In this document: positions 1-9,670 of the stretch, piece after piece
How positions within the stretch are numbered: the stretch's first letter is position 1
Layout: every line of letters starts with the position of its first letter
DNA from: Pyropia haitanensis
Lineage: Eukaryota > Rhodophyta > Bangiophyceae > Bangiales > Bangiaceae
Direction of reading: 5' to 3'
Assembly: GCA_008729055.1 (NCBI GenBank)
Contig: SDUX01000004.1
Span: 930,001 to 994,000, forward strand
Length of the DNA: 64,000 nucleotides
Notes under the pieces: model-generated
What the model was told of the DNA's origin: nothing
Database searches by the model: none
What the model saw: only the letters and a program-made list of their open reading frames with translations
Translations under genes and position numbers: made by a program

Positions 1-2
1 CG

Positions 3-113
3 CGCAAGAACCTTGTCGAGACCACGCAAGACACTACTGACTGCAAGCACCTGTTGCTCATCGGCGCAACCGGGCCCGACCAGCACCAACTCTTTGCTTC
101 TGAGGGATGGTGA
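3..113 (+). CDS. 3' end of an upstream gene, possibly a GNAT-like acetyltransferase
   Basis: The window opens inside a frame that runs from base 3 to a TGA at 111-113 and encodes 36 residues. The visible segment CKHLLLIGATGPDQHQLF followed by ASEGW* resembles the last strand and helix of GNAT acetyltransferases, where a Cys-x-hydrophobic strand is followed by a residue pair H-x-LF and a terminal aromatic. That is a pattern impression only: no acetyl-CoA loop is in the window. The frame could equally be the tail of another protein, or chance. It would be the last exon of a plus-strand gene lying to the left. Confidence 0.3.
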   Translation, partial: RKNLVETTQDTTDCKHLLLIGATGPDQHQLFASEGW

Positions 114-657
114 CCAGTGATGAAGACACCGTGCTGGGCCTATTCTACCGCACGGACGGACCCCCGCACCAGCGTGCCTTCTAGTACAAAGCAACGACGT
201 CTGTTCATATCAAGAAAGTTGCTCAGAGGTGCGCAAAAAGCTTTCTCCAGCAAGCAGAAAAAAAGCAATGAGGAAGATTTTCGCAAGATTAAACGAGTTC
301 GCGCAACCAATCGGTGAACCCCGTTTAGGTCCCACTGAGCAGGGTCGGCCAACCCAGTCGACCGTGTTCTGTCCGGCGGGCTCATTACGTTTCTGGCACG
401 ACGCTTGCGCAGAGAAGCGGCCGCACGCCCATGGTGATACGAAAATTATTATAAATACCTTATAACTCAATACTCGAGTAGACACGTGGTCCTTTTGCTT
501 TTGTCCTTGCGTTCGTGGGGCCACCTGCACCCACATGCCCAACTCGCCTTCTCTCCCCACCCGACCTCCCCAACGCGATCCTTTTCCCCACGCGCCTCCC
601 CTTGTTGTCCCTGTGACGTTTGCCGTGTTTCGAGGTTCTCAAGTCACCCCAGCAACC
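114..657. promoter_or_regulatory. Intergenic, with a TATA-like box upstream of the small membrane protein gene
   Basis: No gene is recognised here. A TATA-like octamer TATAAATA lies at 450-457 in a locally AT-rich patch (440-475), about 200 bases before the ATG at 658. The distance allows a 5' leader of roughly 170 bases. Most other genes in the window lack an obvious TATA box, so this one stands out. Its function is inferred from position only. Confidence 0.35.
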
Positions 658-1324
658 ATGGTCGTCGACCGTTCTGGCACCAACCGCATGCCGTGGGCGT
701 CGCTGGCACGCGTATCGCCCACCGTGCAGGTGGCCGGCGGGGTGGCTGCCATTATGGGCGCCGCCGCCGTCATGTGGTCGTACCGTCGCACAGTAGGTAT
801 GTTTCTCTGCGTGGGGTGTTTTTCTGGGCTCCCTTGTGGTTCTGTTACGGTGACGTGGCGTCGGTGGCTCGGCCCGCACTGGACCATTCCCGTGACGCCC
901 GCAGCAGAGGCGGACCAGTCGTTTGGCGGTCTCTCGGGTGTATACCAGCAACGAGCCCGTGTGCTGTTTATCTTGCCGTATCCCCTGGAGTGGTCGGCTC
1001 GCTTGCCAGCCAGTGCTGGTGGTGGAGTCGTCGCTGTCCATGCTGCTGACGGGTACTGTGTGTGTGTGTGCTGGTGGTCACTGTATGGGGCGTCTCTGCG
1101 CCCTGATTATCCGTCGCCATTGTCTCGATGTCCCTCCCCGGATCCGTCCTTGTCGCGCTCGACGCGCCGCCCTCCCGACACTCCTTGTCGCAGGCACAAC
1201 GCCGCGCACTGTCAATGCCGAGTGGCGGGCTGCCCGAGCCAAGATGGACCTATCGAAGGAGCGCGTGGCAGGGGATCCGGTGGAGGTCAACCCCATCCGC
1301 CATGCGGGAAAGCAGAAGCTGTGA
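658..1324 (+). CDS. Small single-span membrane protein, probably mitochondrial; function unknown
   Basis: Two exons, 658-796 and 1194-1324, join in phase 1 at donor G|GTATGT and acceptor GCAG|GC to give 89 residues. Residues about 22-42 form one hydrophobic span (VAGGVAAIMGAAAVMW), followed by basic residues and a soluble tail reading TPRTVNAEWRAA and ending DPVEVNPIRHAGKQKL. A short basic N-terminus, one span and a T-P-x-T-x-N-x-E-W motif remind me of small accessory subunits of the mitochondrial inner membrane found in algae and plants, but I cannot name the family. Codon use is GC-rich like the neighbours. The exon structure is supported because the tail is compositionally protein-like only in the spliced frame. 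Confidence 0.5.
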
Positions 1325-2159
1325 GACGCACCCTGCTTGTTTCTTGTCGGCGAATGGATGGAGTGTATCGTTCCGCCATGCACGCCCGGCGACTACAGTG
1401 CTGAGAGGGAGGAAGGGTGGGGCCGCGGGTGCGATTTGTACCTATATTCATTGTTGGGGCCGAGTCGGCGGCGTGTGCGTGGGATGATGTGTGAGCGAGG
1501 GAGTGGTCGCGCAGGAGGCCTGCTGGTAGGAAGTTGTGGCTCATTTGCTTGGTGGGGTTGTGTAGGCCCCCCCTGTTGAGAGCGAGCATTTTGTGGGCCG
1601 CTGATGGCACTGTTTTTTTTTTTTTATTGCATGGCGCTTGTCTGCAATGTTTCACTGCCCTAAGTCACCACCACCAGCCAAGACTGCATGCGGGCAGAAA
1701 CGGACGTTGAAGGAGGGAAAACATCATACATAACTGTTGGTGAAGGGGTCGGGGCGGCCACGCGGTGCCACCGGGGTCAACCGCCTGGTGGCCGCCCGGA
1801 GGGGGCGAAGCCGAGTTGCCAAAAGAGAGCGCACGTTGGCGCGCAGCGACCGACGCCAAGGAAAAAGCAGGCTTGTGTACCCGTGCGTCCATAACGGGGA
1901 CGCTCCCGTCATCTTTACATCAGCCCCCAAAGAAGGGCACCAGGCAATCACCAGGTCACCATCGCGCCCCGTGACCGTGTCCAGCAGATGCACCCCGCTC
2001 CCTGCAACCACCCCCACCCGCTGCGTCCGAAGTTACAATTGGCGCCCACTCAAGGTCGCTACGGTTTGACCCCTCCGGCATGGCCCGGTCGCCGACCCCC
2101 ATACTCACCCCCGCCTCCCCTCCCCCCAACGCCTTTCCGTTACCCACAGCACTAGCTCA
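1325..2159. other. Intergenic, convergent gene ends
   Basis: The space between the stop of the small membrane protein gene (plus) and the stop of the NFU gene (minus) holds both 3' untranslated regions. A run of 14 T occurs near 1612-1625. No coding or RNA signal is seen. Confidence 0.6.
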
Positions 2160-2828
2160 TCACTCGAACACCACCTGGCTGATCTTGGGGAAGTTCCTCT
2201 TCAGCCGCTGTGTGATTTCAATCTTCACACTGTTGATGGCCGCCCCCGAGCCCTCCATCTTAAGTCGTACAACCGGCAGGGCCGACTCGGGCGTCATCTT
2301 CACCAGCGCAATCCCCCCGCCGGCGACGTTGAGGAAGGGACGCACCTCGTTGAGCACCCCCTCCACGCCCTCGGGCGTCAGCGCGGGGCCCTCCGGCTCC
2401 ACCTGGCACACCTCCTCAATCTCGGGAATGGCCTCGAGCAGGCGTCGCTCAATCCCCATTTTCATCGTCATCATGGAGCTGGGGCACGAGCCGCAGGCGC
2501 CTTCCAGCGCCAGCCGGACTGTGGCGCCATCAATTTCCGCCACAGACACGTTGCCGCCGTCGGCCATGAGGTAGGGGCGGAGCTCGTCCAGGACGGTCTC
2601 CACGTTGGCCAGCGTCAGCGGCAGGGCCTCGGTGCCAGTGGACGTTGAGGACACCAGGTCCGCCCCACCGGCCGTCGAGGGTGGAGCTTGCTGCATAATA
2701 AAGGGGGCAGGGCGACATTCTGGGGCATAGGGAACCGTAGCAGGGCGGCCGCGCGTCAAGGCAGCAGCCACAGAGGGGGTTGGAAGCAGGGACGTTGCGC
2801 CTAGGGACGCGGCACCTACAAAAGCCAT
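2160..2828 (-). CDS. NFU: Plastid NFU-type iron-sulfur cluster scaffold protein
   Basis: The product is a NifU C-terminal domain protein that assembles Fe-S clusters and passes them to apoproteins, in the plastid if the leader is a transit peptide. From the ATG at 2828 it has 222 residues. Residues 1 to about 65 are rich in Ser, Thr, Ala and basic residues and look like a transit peptide. Residues 70-145 form the first NFU domain with the cluster-binding Cys112-x-x-Cys115. Residues 148-222 form a second, degenerate NFU domain without CxxC. Two domains with only the first carrying CxxC is the plant chloroplast NFU1-3 layout. The frame stays open upstream to an ATG at 3086, but the MAFVGA start gives a normal leader and a good ATG context. 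No intron. It faces away from the ferritin gene across an 860-base gap. Confidence 0.94.
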   Translation of the reverse strand: MAFVGAASLGATSLLPTPSVAAALTRGRPATVPYAPECRPAPFIMQQAPPSTAGGADLVSSTSTGTEALPLTLANVETVLDELRPYLMADGGNVSVAEIDGATVRLALEGACGSCPSSMMTMKMGIERRLLEAIPEIEEVCQVEPEGPALTPEGVEGVLNEVRPFLNVAGGGIALVKMTPESALPVVRLKMEGSGAAINSVKIEITQRLKRNFPKISQVVFE

Positions 2829-3688
2829 GGTGGAGACGGACACACGCACGAAAGATGGGAGGGGAGGAACGCGGAGCGTGGAGAGCAGCGCAACAAAACG
2901 CGCAGTAGTGTAGAGGCCGGCAGGAGCTCTTCTTGGGGAAGCGAGACGGTGGACGGGTGAACTGGCTCCACGACGGTCCCACAACCGAGGCTTCTCGAGG
3001 ACGCGGCCACGCACCACGGCCGTTGCCAGCTCGGCTTGCGACGTGACCAGACGATGTTTCACCACATGACCTCCAGAGTTGTCCAATAGATGCGAGCCAC
3101 GTGGGAGCCCCTGTTGAACGCATCTGACGGCACAGAGAGAGCATTGAAACGTGTAGCGACCGATTCTGCTTGAAGCCCGGATGAAGTTTGACTGCTCGTG
3201 CGCTACAATTCTAGACTTTGATTGGATATGAGCAGGAGATTGAGCACTGGGTGGGTGATCTCATCCTGTATTTATCTTCCACGACGTGCAGCCAATCACG
3301 TGCCTCTATTCCTGAGCCATAATGGCACCACTCCCTGGCCGCCGTGACCAACCCCACATTGCCCTGTGGAGGGGGCCTGTGGAAGGCGTTTCCAGCGGGG
3401 TACCCCCGCTTCTGCAGCGTTCCACAGCACCCCCCTCTCAGAAGGCCCTGGGGAGAGGTTTCAGCGCGGGCCGCGGCGCCGTCGGCAGCCGCCGCCGTCC
3501 GCGAGCTGAATCGGTACTTCAACGCCGCGGGGAGCGCGCCGCCGTTCAACGCGCGCACGCGCCACGTCGTCGGTCGTGCTCGCAGCCACTCTTTCAGCCA
3601 TCGTTGTTGTCTCGCACCACCTCCATCTCCCATCACCCTCCTGTCCATCGACAGCCATTTACCCTCCCCCTTTCCCTCCACCCTCATC
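2829..3688. promoter_or_regulatory. Shared upstream region of the NFU and ferritin genes
   Basis: These 860 bases separate the start codons of two divergent iron-handling genes and must hold both promoters and both 5' leaders. Both coding frames extend some way into the gap without stops, which is common in GC-rich DNA, but neither extension resembles a known protein. No TATA box or clear operator was found. Confidence 0.5.
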
Positions 3689-4477
3689 ATGACGATGGCT
3701 GCCTTTGCCTCCGTCGCGCCTGTTGGTGTCTCCTCCTTTGCGCCTGCTTCGGCCGTGTCGTCTCGTCGCGTTAGCTCCGTTGCTGTCCCCGCCATCTCCC
3801 GCTCGTCTGCACGTATGACGTTCTCGTCGGGCGGCCCGTCGCGCGGTGAGACGATTGACTTCTCCGACGTGGACGTTACGGACGCTGGTGCCCAGTTCTC
3901 TGGCATGGTGTTCACCCCCGACACAGCTGACGCGCCGCTGTCGCGCGCCAATGTCGGTTTCTCTCAAGCCTGCCAGGACGCGGTGAACAACCAGATCCAG
4001 GTGGAGTACACGGCCAGCTACGCGTACCACGCGATGTTTGCATACTTTAACCGCGACACCGTTGCCTTGCCGGGCTTTGCCAAGTACTTTGAGGAGCAGA
4101 GCCTGGAGGAGCGAACGCACGCGGATGAGTTTATGCGCTACATGAACAAACGTGGCGGGCAGGTGGTGCTCAAGCCGCTCGCTGTGCCAAGCATGAGCTT
4201 CAACAACACGGATGGTACGTCGGACGCGGTCTACGCGATGGATCTTCATCTCCAGCTGGAGAAGTTCGTGTGGGCCAAGCTGGAGGAGGTCGCCGCCGCC
4301 GCCAACGCCGACAACGATTTGAGCCTGGCGGACCTTATCGACGACTATCTGCAGGAGCAGGTCGAGGCGGTCAAGAAGGCGGCGGACATGGTGGCACAGC
4401 TCAAGCGCGTTGGCACCCCGCACGGTGTGTGGCACTTTGACCAAGAGGTGCTCGGCGGCGAGGACGCTCAGGCGTAA
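3689..4477 (+). CDS. FER: Plastid ferritin, ferroxidase (H) type
   Basis: Ferritin forms a 24-subunit shell that oxidises Fe(II) and stores ferric iron, here probably in the plastid stroma. The 262-residue product begins MTMAAFASVAP with a Ser/Ala/Arg-rich transit peptide of about 45-55 residues. A short extension follows, and the four-helix bundle runs from about 90 to 240. All ferroxidase ligands can be placed by alignment with human H chain: Glu106, Tyr113, Glu141, His144, Glu191 and Gln224. So this is a catalytically competent H-type subunit. The start at 3689 was chosen over an in-frame ATG at 3344 because the upstream part looks like a leader and TCATCATGACG is a good context. It has no intron, and it is divergent from the NFU scaffold gene. 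Confidence 0.97.
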   Translation: MTMAAFASVAPVGVSSFAPASAVSSRRVSSVAVPAISRSSARMTFSSGGPSRGETIDFSDVDVTDAGAQFSGMVFTPDTADAPLSRANVGFSQACQDAVNNQIQVEYTASYAYHAMFAYFNRDTVALPGFAKYFEEQSLEERTHADEFMRYMNKRGGQVVLKPLAVPSMSFNNTDGTSDAVYAMDLHLQLEKFVWAKLEEVAAAANADNDLSLADLIDDYLQEQVEAVKKAADMVAQLKRVGTPHGVWHFDQEVLGGEDAQA

Positions 4478-6085
4478 TCGCCCGGACGTGTGCGCAAGTC
4501 AGTGACTGGCCAAGTCAATGCTAGCGATTGGTGAGGCTATCCAAGGGCGACCGGTCGGTGGTCTGGCGACCGGCAAGGTACCTGGAAAAGGGCGCGGGAT
4601 TGCACCGCACGCGGTGATCCGGACTGACCGCCGTTGTGGCCATGCCCCCCCATTATGACGCGGCTTGCGAGCTGCTGTCGCCGTGTTTGATACTCTTGGC
4701 GCTGCACCCATGAACGGGTCGTCTTGGTGGACTGTTGTTGTGATGCGAATGCTGCGGTGTTTGTGAATGTGGGTTGACGGGGTACTATTTGCGTTGGGTG
4801 TTCTTACTGTGCTTTTGCGCAGGCTGTTTGTTGCCTTTTGCAGTGCAAATAGGCGGACGTGCGTGATTGAACCTTTCTGTGAGCGGGGTGGTTGGTAGGA
4901 CTCGAGGGAAGATGTTCGCATTGTTGCTGGGTCCCCCCCAGTACCGGCGGGTGCTTAGGTGAAAACTGGTGACGCTGTTGCCGTTCATCGGCTAAAGCGT
5001 TCTGTCTTGATGTTCCAAATGCGCTGGAATCTTACTACGTCAGCAAGTCTGCCAAAACCCTCGGTGTGCGGCGGTGTGACTTGTACCGTTTGAGACGGTC
5101 CAACATGCGCTGCTGACGTCGCATGCGTCGCATGTGTTCATGCTTTCTACCTGCGCAAATGAAAAAACTGCTGCAAAGTAGCTACTCCGCGGCACCTTTG
5201 CAGTACGGACCTCTTGTCACCGCCTACGCGCACCCCGCCGACGCACCACACACCTGCCTGGTCGTCCACAGAAGCGTTTCCGTAACGATAAAAACTGCAG
5301 CTTGACGAGCACTTGTGCACGCAGGGCAATACGGAGCGATGGCGCAGCACATGAGCTGGCACGTGCACCTGTACTTCTCCGAACGACAAGCCCAGAGGAA
5401 GAGCAACGGCCGCTGGACATGACTTCATGAACGACATTCACGCTGGTCAGACACTCACTTATCCCTTTCACGTCGGCCTGATGTGCCGAATACCCCTGTG
5501 CCGAGTACACCATCCAGCGGTAACAGATGAAGCGCCGGCCGGGCTGCCCCAGAGCCACGTCACAAAATGTGAGAGCCAAAAAGGGAAGCGTACAATATGG
5601 CTATTCAACTCCACAGCCCACTGCCTCAACCAGCCAACCTGCGCACGATGGACGAGCACCCTCCCCAGCCGTGGTGGACTAGGCACCCACCGGAGCAGAG
5701 ACCGAGTACATCGACGCGCCCAACCAAATGCTACCGCTCGATAACCAAGGCTGGTGACCGAGGGCCGGCGGAGCGCAGCAGGCCAATGCCCACAAGACTC
5801 CTCCGCCAAACATGAAAGCCAAGGCGTGACGACCACGTTGCACTGCAGGATGTCCAATGCGTGGGATGTACCGCAGGGATTCAGCAAGTCCACGGACGTG
5901 ATGGTCCACAGGAGAAAATAACGAAGAAGAGACGTGCCAAGCGATACAGGGTGAGCGCAGCTGACGCAGAGCGGCCACGACGGGTAGCCGAGCGGGCCAG
6001 GACATGCGCCACAACCAACCAACCACCTCCCTGCGCCGCCAGCGCGGAGGCCCAAAAGCGTGCTCAGAGGCAGCCACCGTGGAAG
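4478..6085. other. Intergenic stretch without a recognised gene
   Basis: The region runs from the ferritin stop to the stop of the Yippee-like gene. It includes both 3' untranslated regions. Composition is less GC-rich than the coding blocks, with all frames interrupted often. A minus-strand open frame at 5468-6055 gives a Cys/Trp/Leu-rich sequence without domain character and is judged spurious. No tRNA or repeat was recognised. Confidence 0.55.
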
Positions 6086-7224
6086 CTATGTCCAGCCAGG
6101 CTCCTTGTCCATCCGTTGCTTCTCCAAAATAAACTTGCCCTGCTTGTACTTTTGCGCTTCCTCGTAGGCCTCCAGCTGCAAACACGAGTGAAAACCACAG
6201 CAACAGAGCGCAGGGAGCGGCCGAGGACAGCCAGACACAACAGCAGCATTAAACGCAACACACATGCCAAGAGCATGCAACACAAGGCAGACAAAAAGGG
6301 TGACAAGTCGAGATATCAGTCGTACGCCCGGGTCGTCGACCCGCATAACACCAGCAAACCCTGGATGCCAAAAGAGACACGCGCAACACAGAAGTCGCGC
6401 AAACGACACGGGCGCAGCCACAGCAACTCAAGACAGACACAAGCCAAGGAACACACCAAATCCACACAACATACGTATTTCCACCCAACGACCTCGTCGC
6501 AAACAATGCACACTACGTCCGCAACTGTGTGCATGCCCGTTAAAAGCATCCGCTCCTCGTGCTTGCCCACCGCCACATTAACACTGCAGAGCGAACAAGA
6601 GCGCACCAGGCAAGTGGTGGACAGCAACCAGCAAGGGGAAAGAATGCAGAGCAACAACGAGCACACCAGTGAGTCACAGGGCACTCCAACTCACGCCGAG
6701 AGAGTGCTGGAGCAAAGCTCAAGACAACGACGGGACGCAGTGCCGCTGCTACACGACCAAAGTCACCCCGCGACTGCACAAAAATGAACATGAGACGTAC
6801 ACGCTACTGAACAGATATGCACGGCCGTGCCTGCCAGTAAAAGACTAAGTGGCCCAGCGCCCAACCAACGAAACATCGGCAACAAGAGCGACACCAAGAG
6901 TGGAACAACCAGACCCAAGCACTCACGTTAGCGCCGAACACGCAGAGTCAGGCGCCGAATGAACGCCAAACACAGCATCCCACGCCAGAGGAGAGGGCAC
7001 GCAGCTCTCACGGGCACCAAGCATCCAGCTCAGCCGACGCAAGCTCGACAGCGTGCAGCAGGCACCAGGAGGCCAACGAACAGAGCGACGGGCGAGCCCA
7101 TCGAGAGCCATGCCCGTCCACGTACCTTGGAGATGATGTCCTCGCTCTTGGCCAAATGGCACCGGCACTTGGCACAGGAGTATATCCGCGGACCCGACAG
7201 GTCCACCTTGAAGAGCTTCCCCAT
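6086..7224 (-). CDS. Yippee-like zinc-binding protein, four exons
   Basis: Yippee proteins are small, highly conserved eukaryotic zinc proteins of uncertain role, often nuclear or linked to E3 ligase subunits. The coding sequence is the complement of four exons: 7126-7224, 6801-6844, 6475-6583 and 6086-6175. All junctions are GT-AG, and the product is 113 residues against about 110-120 for the family. Exon 1 begins [20 protein letters not shown], an almost invariant family start. Cys17-x2-Cys20 and Cys73-x2-Cys76 are separated by exactly 52 residues, the family spacing. Later landmarks are [30 protein letters not shown] and [11 protein letters not shown]. Exon 2 is only 44 bases. This is the most intron-rich gene in the window. 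Confidence 0.95.
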
Positions 7225-8531
7225 TCCCGGGGAGGACGGCCGCGGCGACGCCACCGTGAGCCACCGCGTTGCGTGCCAGCCGCACGGCCGTGCAGCCAGC
7301 ACCCTCAACTTCCAGTGGTCCGCCCCGCACAAGCGGTGGCAGTCGTGGCAGCTGCGGAGTGAGCGGCGGCAGCCGGCTGCTCCTCTCCCGCTCGACAGCC
7401 ACGTACACGGGGTGCCTTGCCACAAGCGGCTAGCCGCCGGCAAAGAGAATGGCCCGCGGCGGGGCCGCCCGGGTCAAGAGGCCCGTCGCGCTCCACGGGC
7501 CACCACGCGACGTGTGAAAGGCGTCGACCCGGGCGGAGGCGCACGGATAGGGAGTCGGCAGGGACACGGGACGGGGGCGGCCAAGGCCGCGACGCGACGC
7601 GCCACGGCGCGACGCGGCCTTGACAGCAACGGCGGTGCCCTCACAAGATGGCACTGCTCTGCCTGGCCGCCGTGCATGCGGGTGGTCCCCGCGCTCACCC
7701 GCCCCCCACTCACACCTTGTGTGAGCACGCCCCGCTCTAATGGGCAGCCCAGAGCTGTTGCTTGCGCCGTTTGGGAGGTGTTTCTTGGGGTGCGCCTGCA
7801 TAGCCCCCAGTCCTGGGGTGCCTCGCTGTGCTAGAGTGGCAAGACATCACGAAAACCGCCTGCAGATTGCTGGACACACAATCAAAACGTGATCTCAGTA
7901 CTACCAAAGAGATGAAAACTGCTGTCAAACTCAAATCGTTCTGTGATGCATTCAACATTTCAACTACGTTTTCTTTCATCAAGACCCTTTGACTCATGCT
8001 GCCGACGCAGTCCTTCTCAGCGCCATTCGACAGGTGCCGTCGAGTGTGCCGCCTTGAAGGAGCAGTCACCCGGCCGCTCACAGTCAAGGCGCGAATCTTG
8101 AAACTCTGCACAGTCTTGAAACATGCGCCAGGACTGTTTGTTGCGCTCTGCGCCAGGTTCTGCAGGTTAATCACAGTACTTGGAGGGGGAAACTTCACAG
8201 GTCAAGATCAATTACTTCTCAACACGATCGTAATTTGTTCGAGCTATCTTGGCGTAGACGTCTGACCATCTGACCGCGTGCACGGCCGGCCGATCCTGGT
8301 CCGCTGCTGTTCGCATCGGCTGCTATAGCATCGCCCCAACCGCCTCTTGCTACTCCCACCGCCACCCCGACTCGCCACGAACGAAGTGTTTTGCTCACGC
8401 GTTGCTGCGTCTCCATCACCCTGCCCTCATCGTGACGGTGGTTCTCTGCGGCATCTTCCGTACGGGCAACCCATTGGTTTTGTGTCCCGCGCTCCTTTTT
8501 TGTTCCCCCTCTTCCATCCCTGTGTCTTGTC
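7225..8531. other. Divergent intergenic region between the Yippee-like and PsbQ-like genes
   Basis: This 1.3-kb gap separates two divergent start codons. Its left part is GC-rich and open in several frames (7225-7830) without protein-like sequence. From about 7830 to 8260 it becomes AT-richer and stop-dense. No TATA box is convincing. Both promoters must lie here. Confidence 0.5.
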
Positions 8532-9453
8532 ATGGCCGGTCCACTCTCCGGCTTCTTGCTGTCCCCTCCCCTGTGGCGTGCCCCTGCCCGTGCGGGTCGT
8601 CCGCACTGTCTGTGCTCTGCTGCGCCCCGCCCCACCCCCCCCCCCTCGCGCCACTCGGTGGCGGACACTCCCGCGTTTTCTCGACGCTCCTTCTTGTCCT
8701 CCGCCGTTGCCGCGGCGGCGGCGTCGGTCGCTAGCTTGACGGCCGCCCCCTCCCCTGCGCGCGCGTATGAGGACATCCCGCAGTTGCCGCCTGGCGCGCG
8801 GCAGCTGGACAACCTCCTCAAGGCGCGCGTGCAGTGGGCGGCTATTGGGACGACCGTGGCAGAGCGTCACGAGATGATGGACACCACCGAGTGGAACAAC
8901 GTGCGCACCTACCTCCGCAAGTTTTACTCGGTGGGGGATGACATGGTCGCGCTGGGCAAGGGGAGGGGAAAGGAGAGCAAACAGGCGGTGGAAGGAATTG
9001 CCAAGGCACTGCGCAAGACCGTCAAGGAGTACGTTGTGCCGTTTGGTCCTTCTGTTGACAGATGTGCATCTCCGGTGGAGCGCAGGGGAGCGTGGCTGAG
9101 AGAAACCGTACGACCGTGGAACCTTGGAGGGTCGCTTGCTACTGTCGGTTGGGACCTTCCTCGATGTGTGGGAGCTGCCGGGTGAGCGCTCAGCGAGAGG
9201 AGGCTGGCGGCCAGGCAGCGTGCGAGATACTGACGCGAGTGAATGTGCGGTGTGCCATGGCTGGTTCCGGGCTGCTCTGCCTTGTCGCAACTGGACGCAT
9301 GGGCTTGGTGTGGGGTGACGGCGCAGCATGGACAAGCCGGCGGCGTCAAAGGATTGGGAAGCGTTTATGGTGGCCCACGCGTCTGCTACGAGCTTGGTCG
9401 ACGACTTCTTTGGCTACCTCAAGAGCGCCTCGGACATTCCAGATGAGCTCTAG
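8532..9453 (+). CDS. PsbQ-like thylakoid lumen protein with Tat-type leader
   Basis: The product looks like a PsbQ' (red-algal/cyanobacterial PsbQ-type) extrinsic subunit of photosystem II, a four-helix bundle on the lumenal face. Exons 8532-9028 and 9327-9453 join in phase 2 (GA|C) and give 207 residues. The leader is bipartite: a stroma-targeting part to about residue 48, then Arg51-Arg52-x-Phe-Leu before a hydrophobic Ala-rich segment, ending ARA at 78. This implies twin-arginine import into the lumen. The mature part has helix-rich sequence such as DNLLKARVQWAAIG, NNVRTYLRKFY and AIAKALRK-like segments. It ends with MDKPAASKDWEAF and a final helix FFGYLKSASDIPDEL. The family call rests on helix pattern and leader, with no invariant residue to check. 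Confidence 0.78.
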
Positions 9454-9670
9454 TCGCACATGGGGCGGTGGCCTGGTCTGCGACCGCGCACGGCGTGGTC
9501 ACGATGGAGGGTATCTATATCACAGGGGCATAGTCTTCCTCCTTGTCGCAGAACAGAAAAAAAAACTCCATGGCGCCTAACGGAGCTCGAGTACAACGCG
9601 GAAGACAACGGAAGGAAAGTGTTTTCTCTTTAAAAAAAAAAAAGAAAGCGAAGCACCGCCCTGGCCAGTG
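9454..9670. other. Convergent 3' region
   Basis: A short gap separates the stop of the PsbQ-like gene and the stop of the carbamoylputrescine amidase gene. It holds two A-rich runs near 9555-9563 and 9633-9643, which may belong to the opposed 3' ends. Confidence 0.4.
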
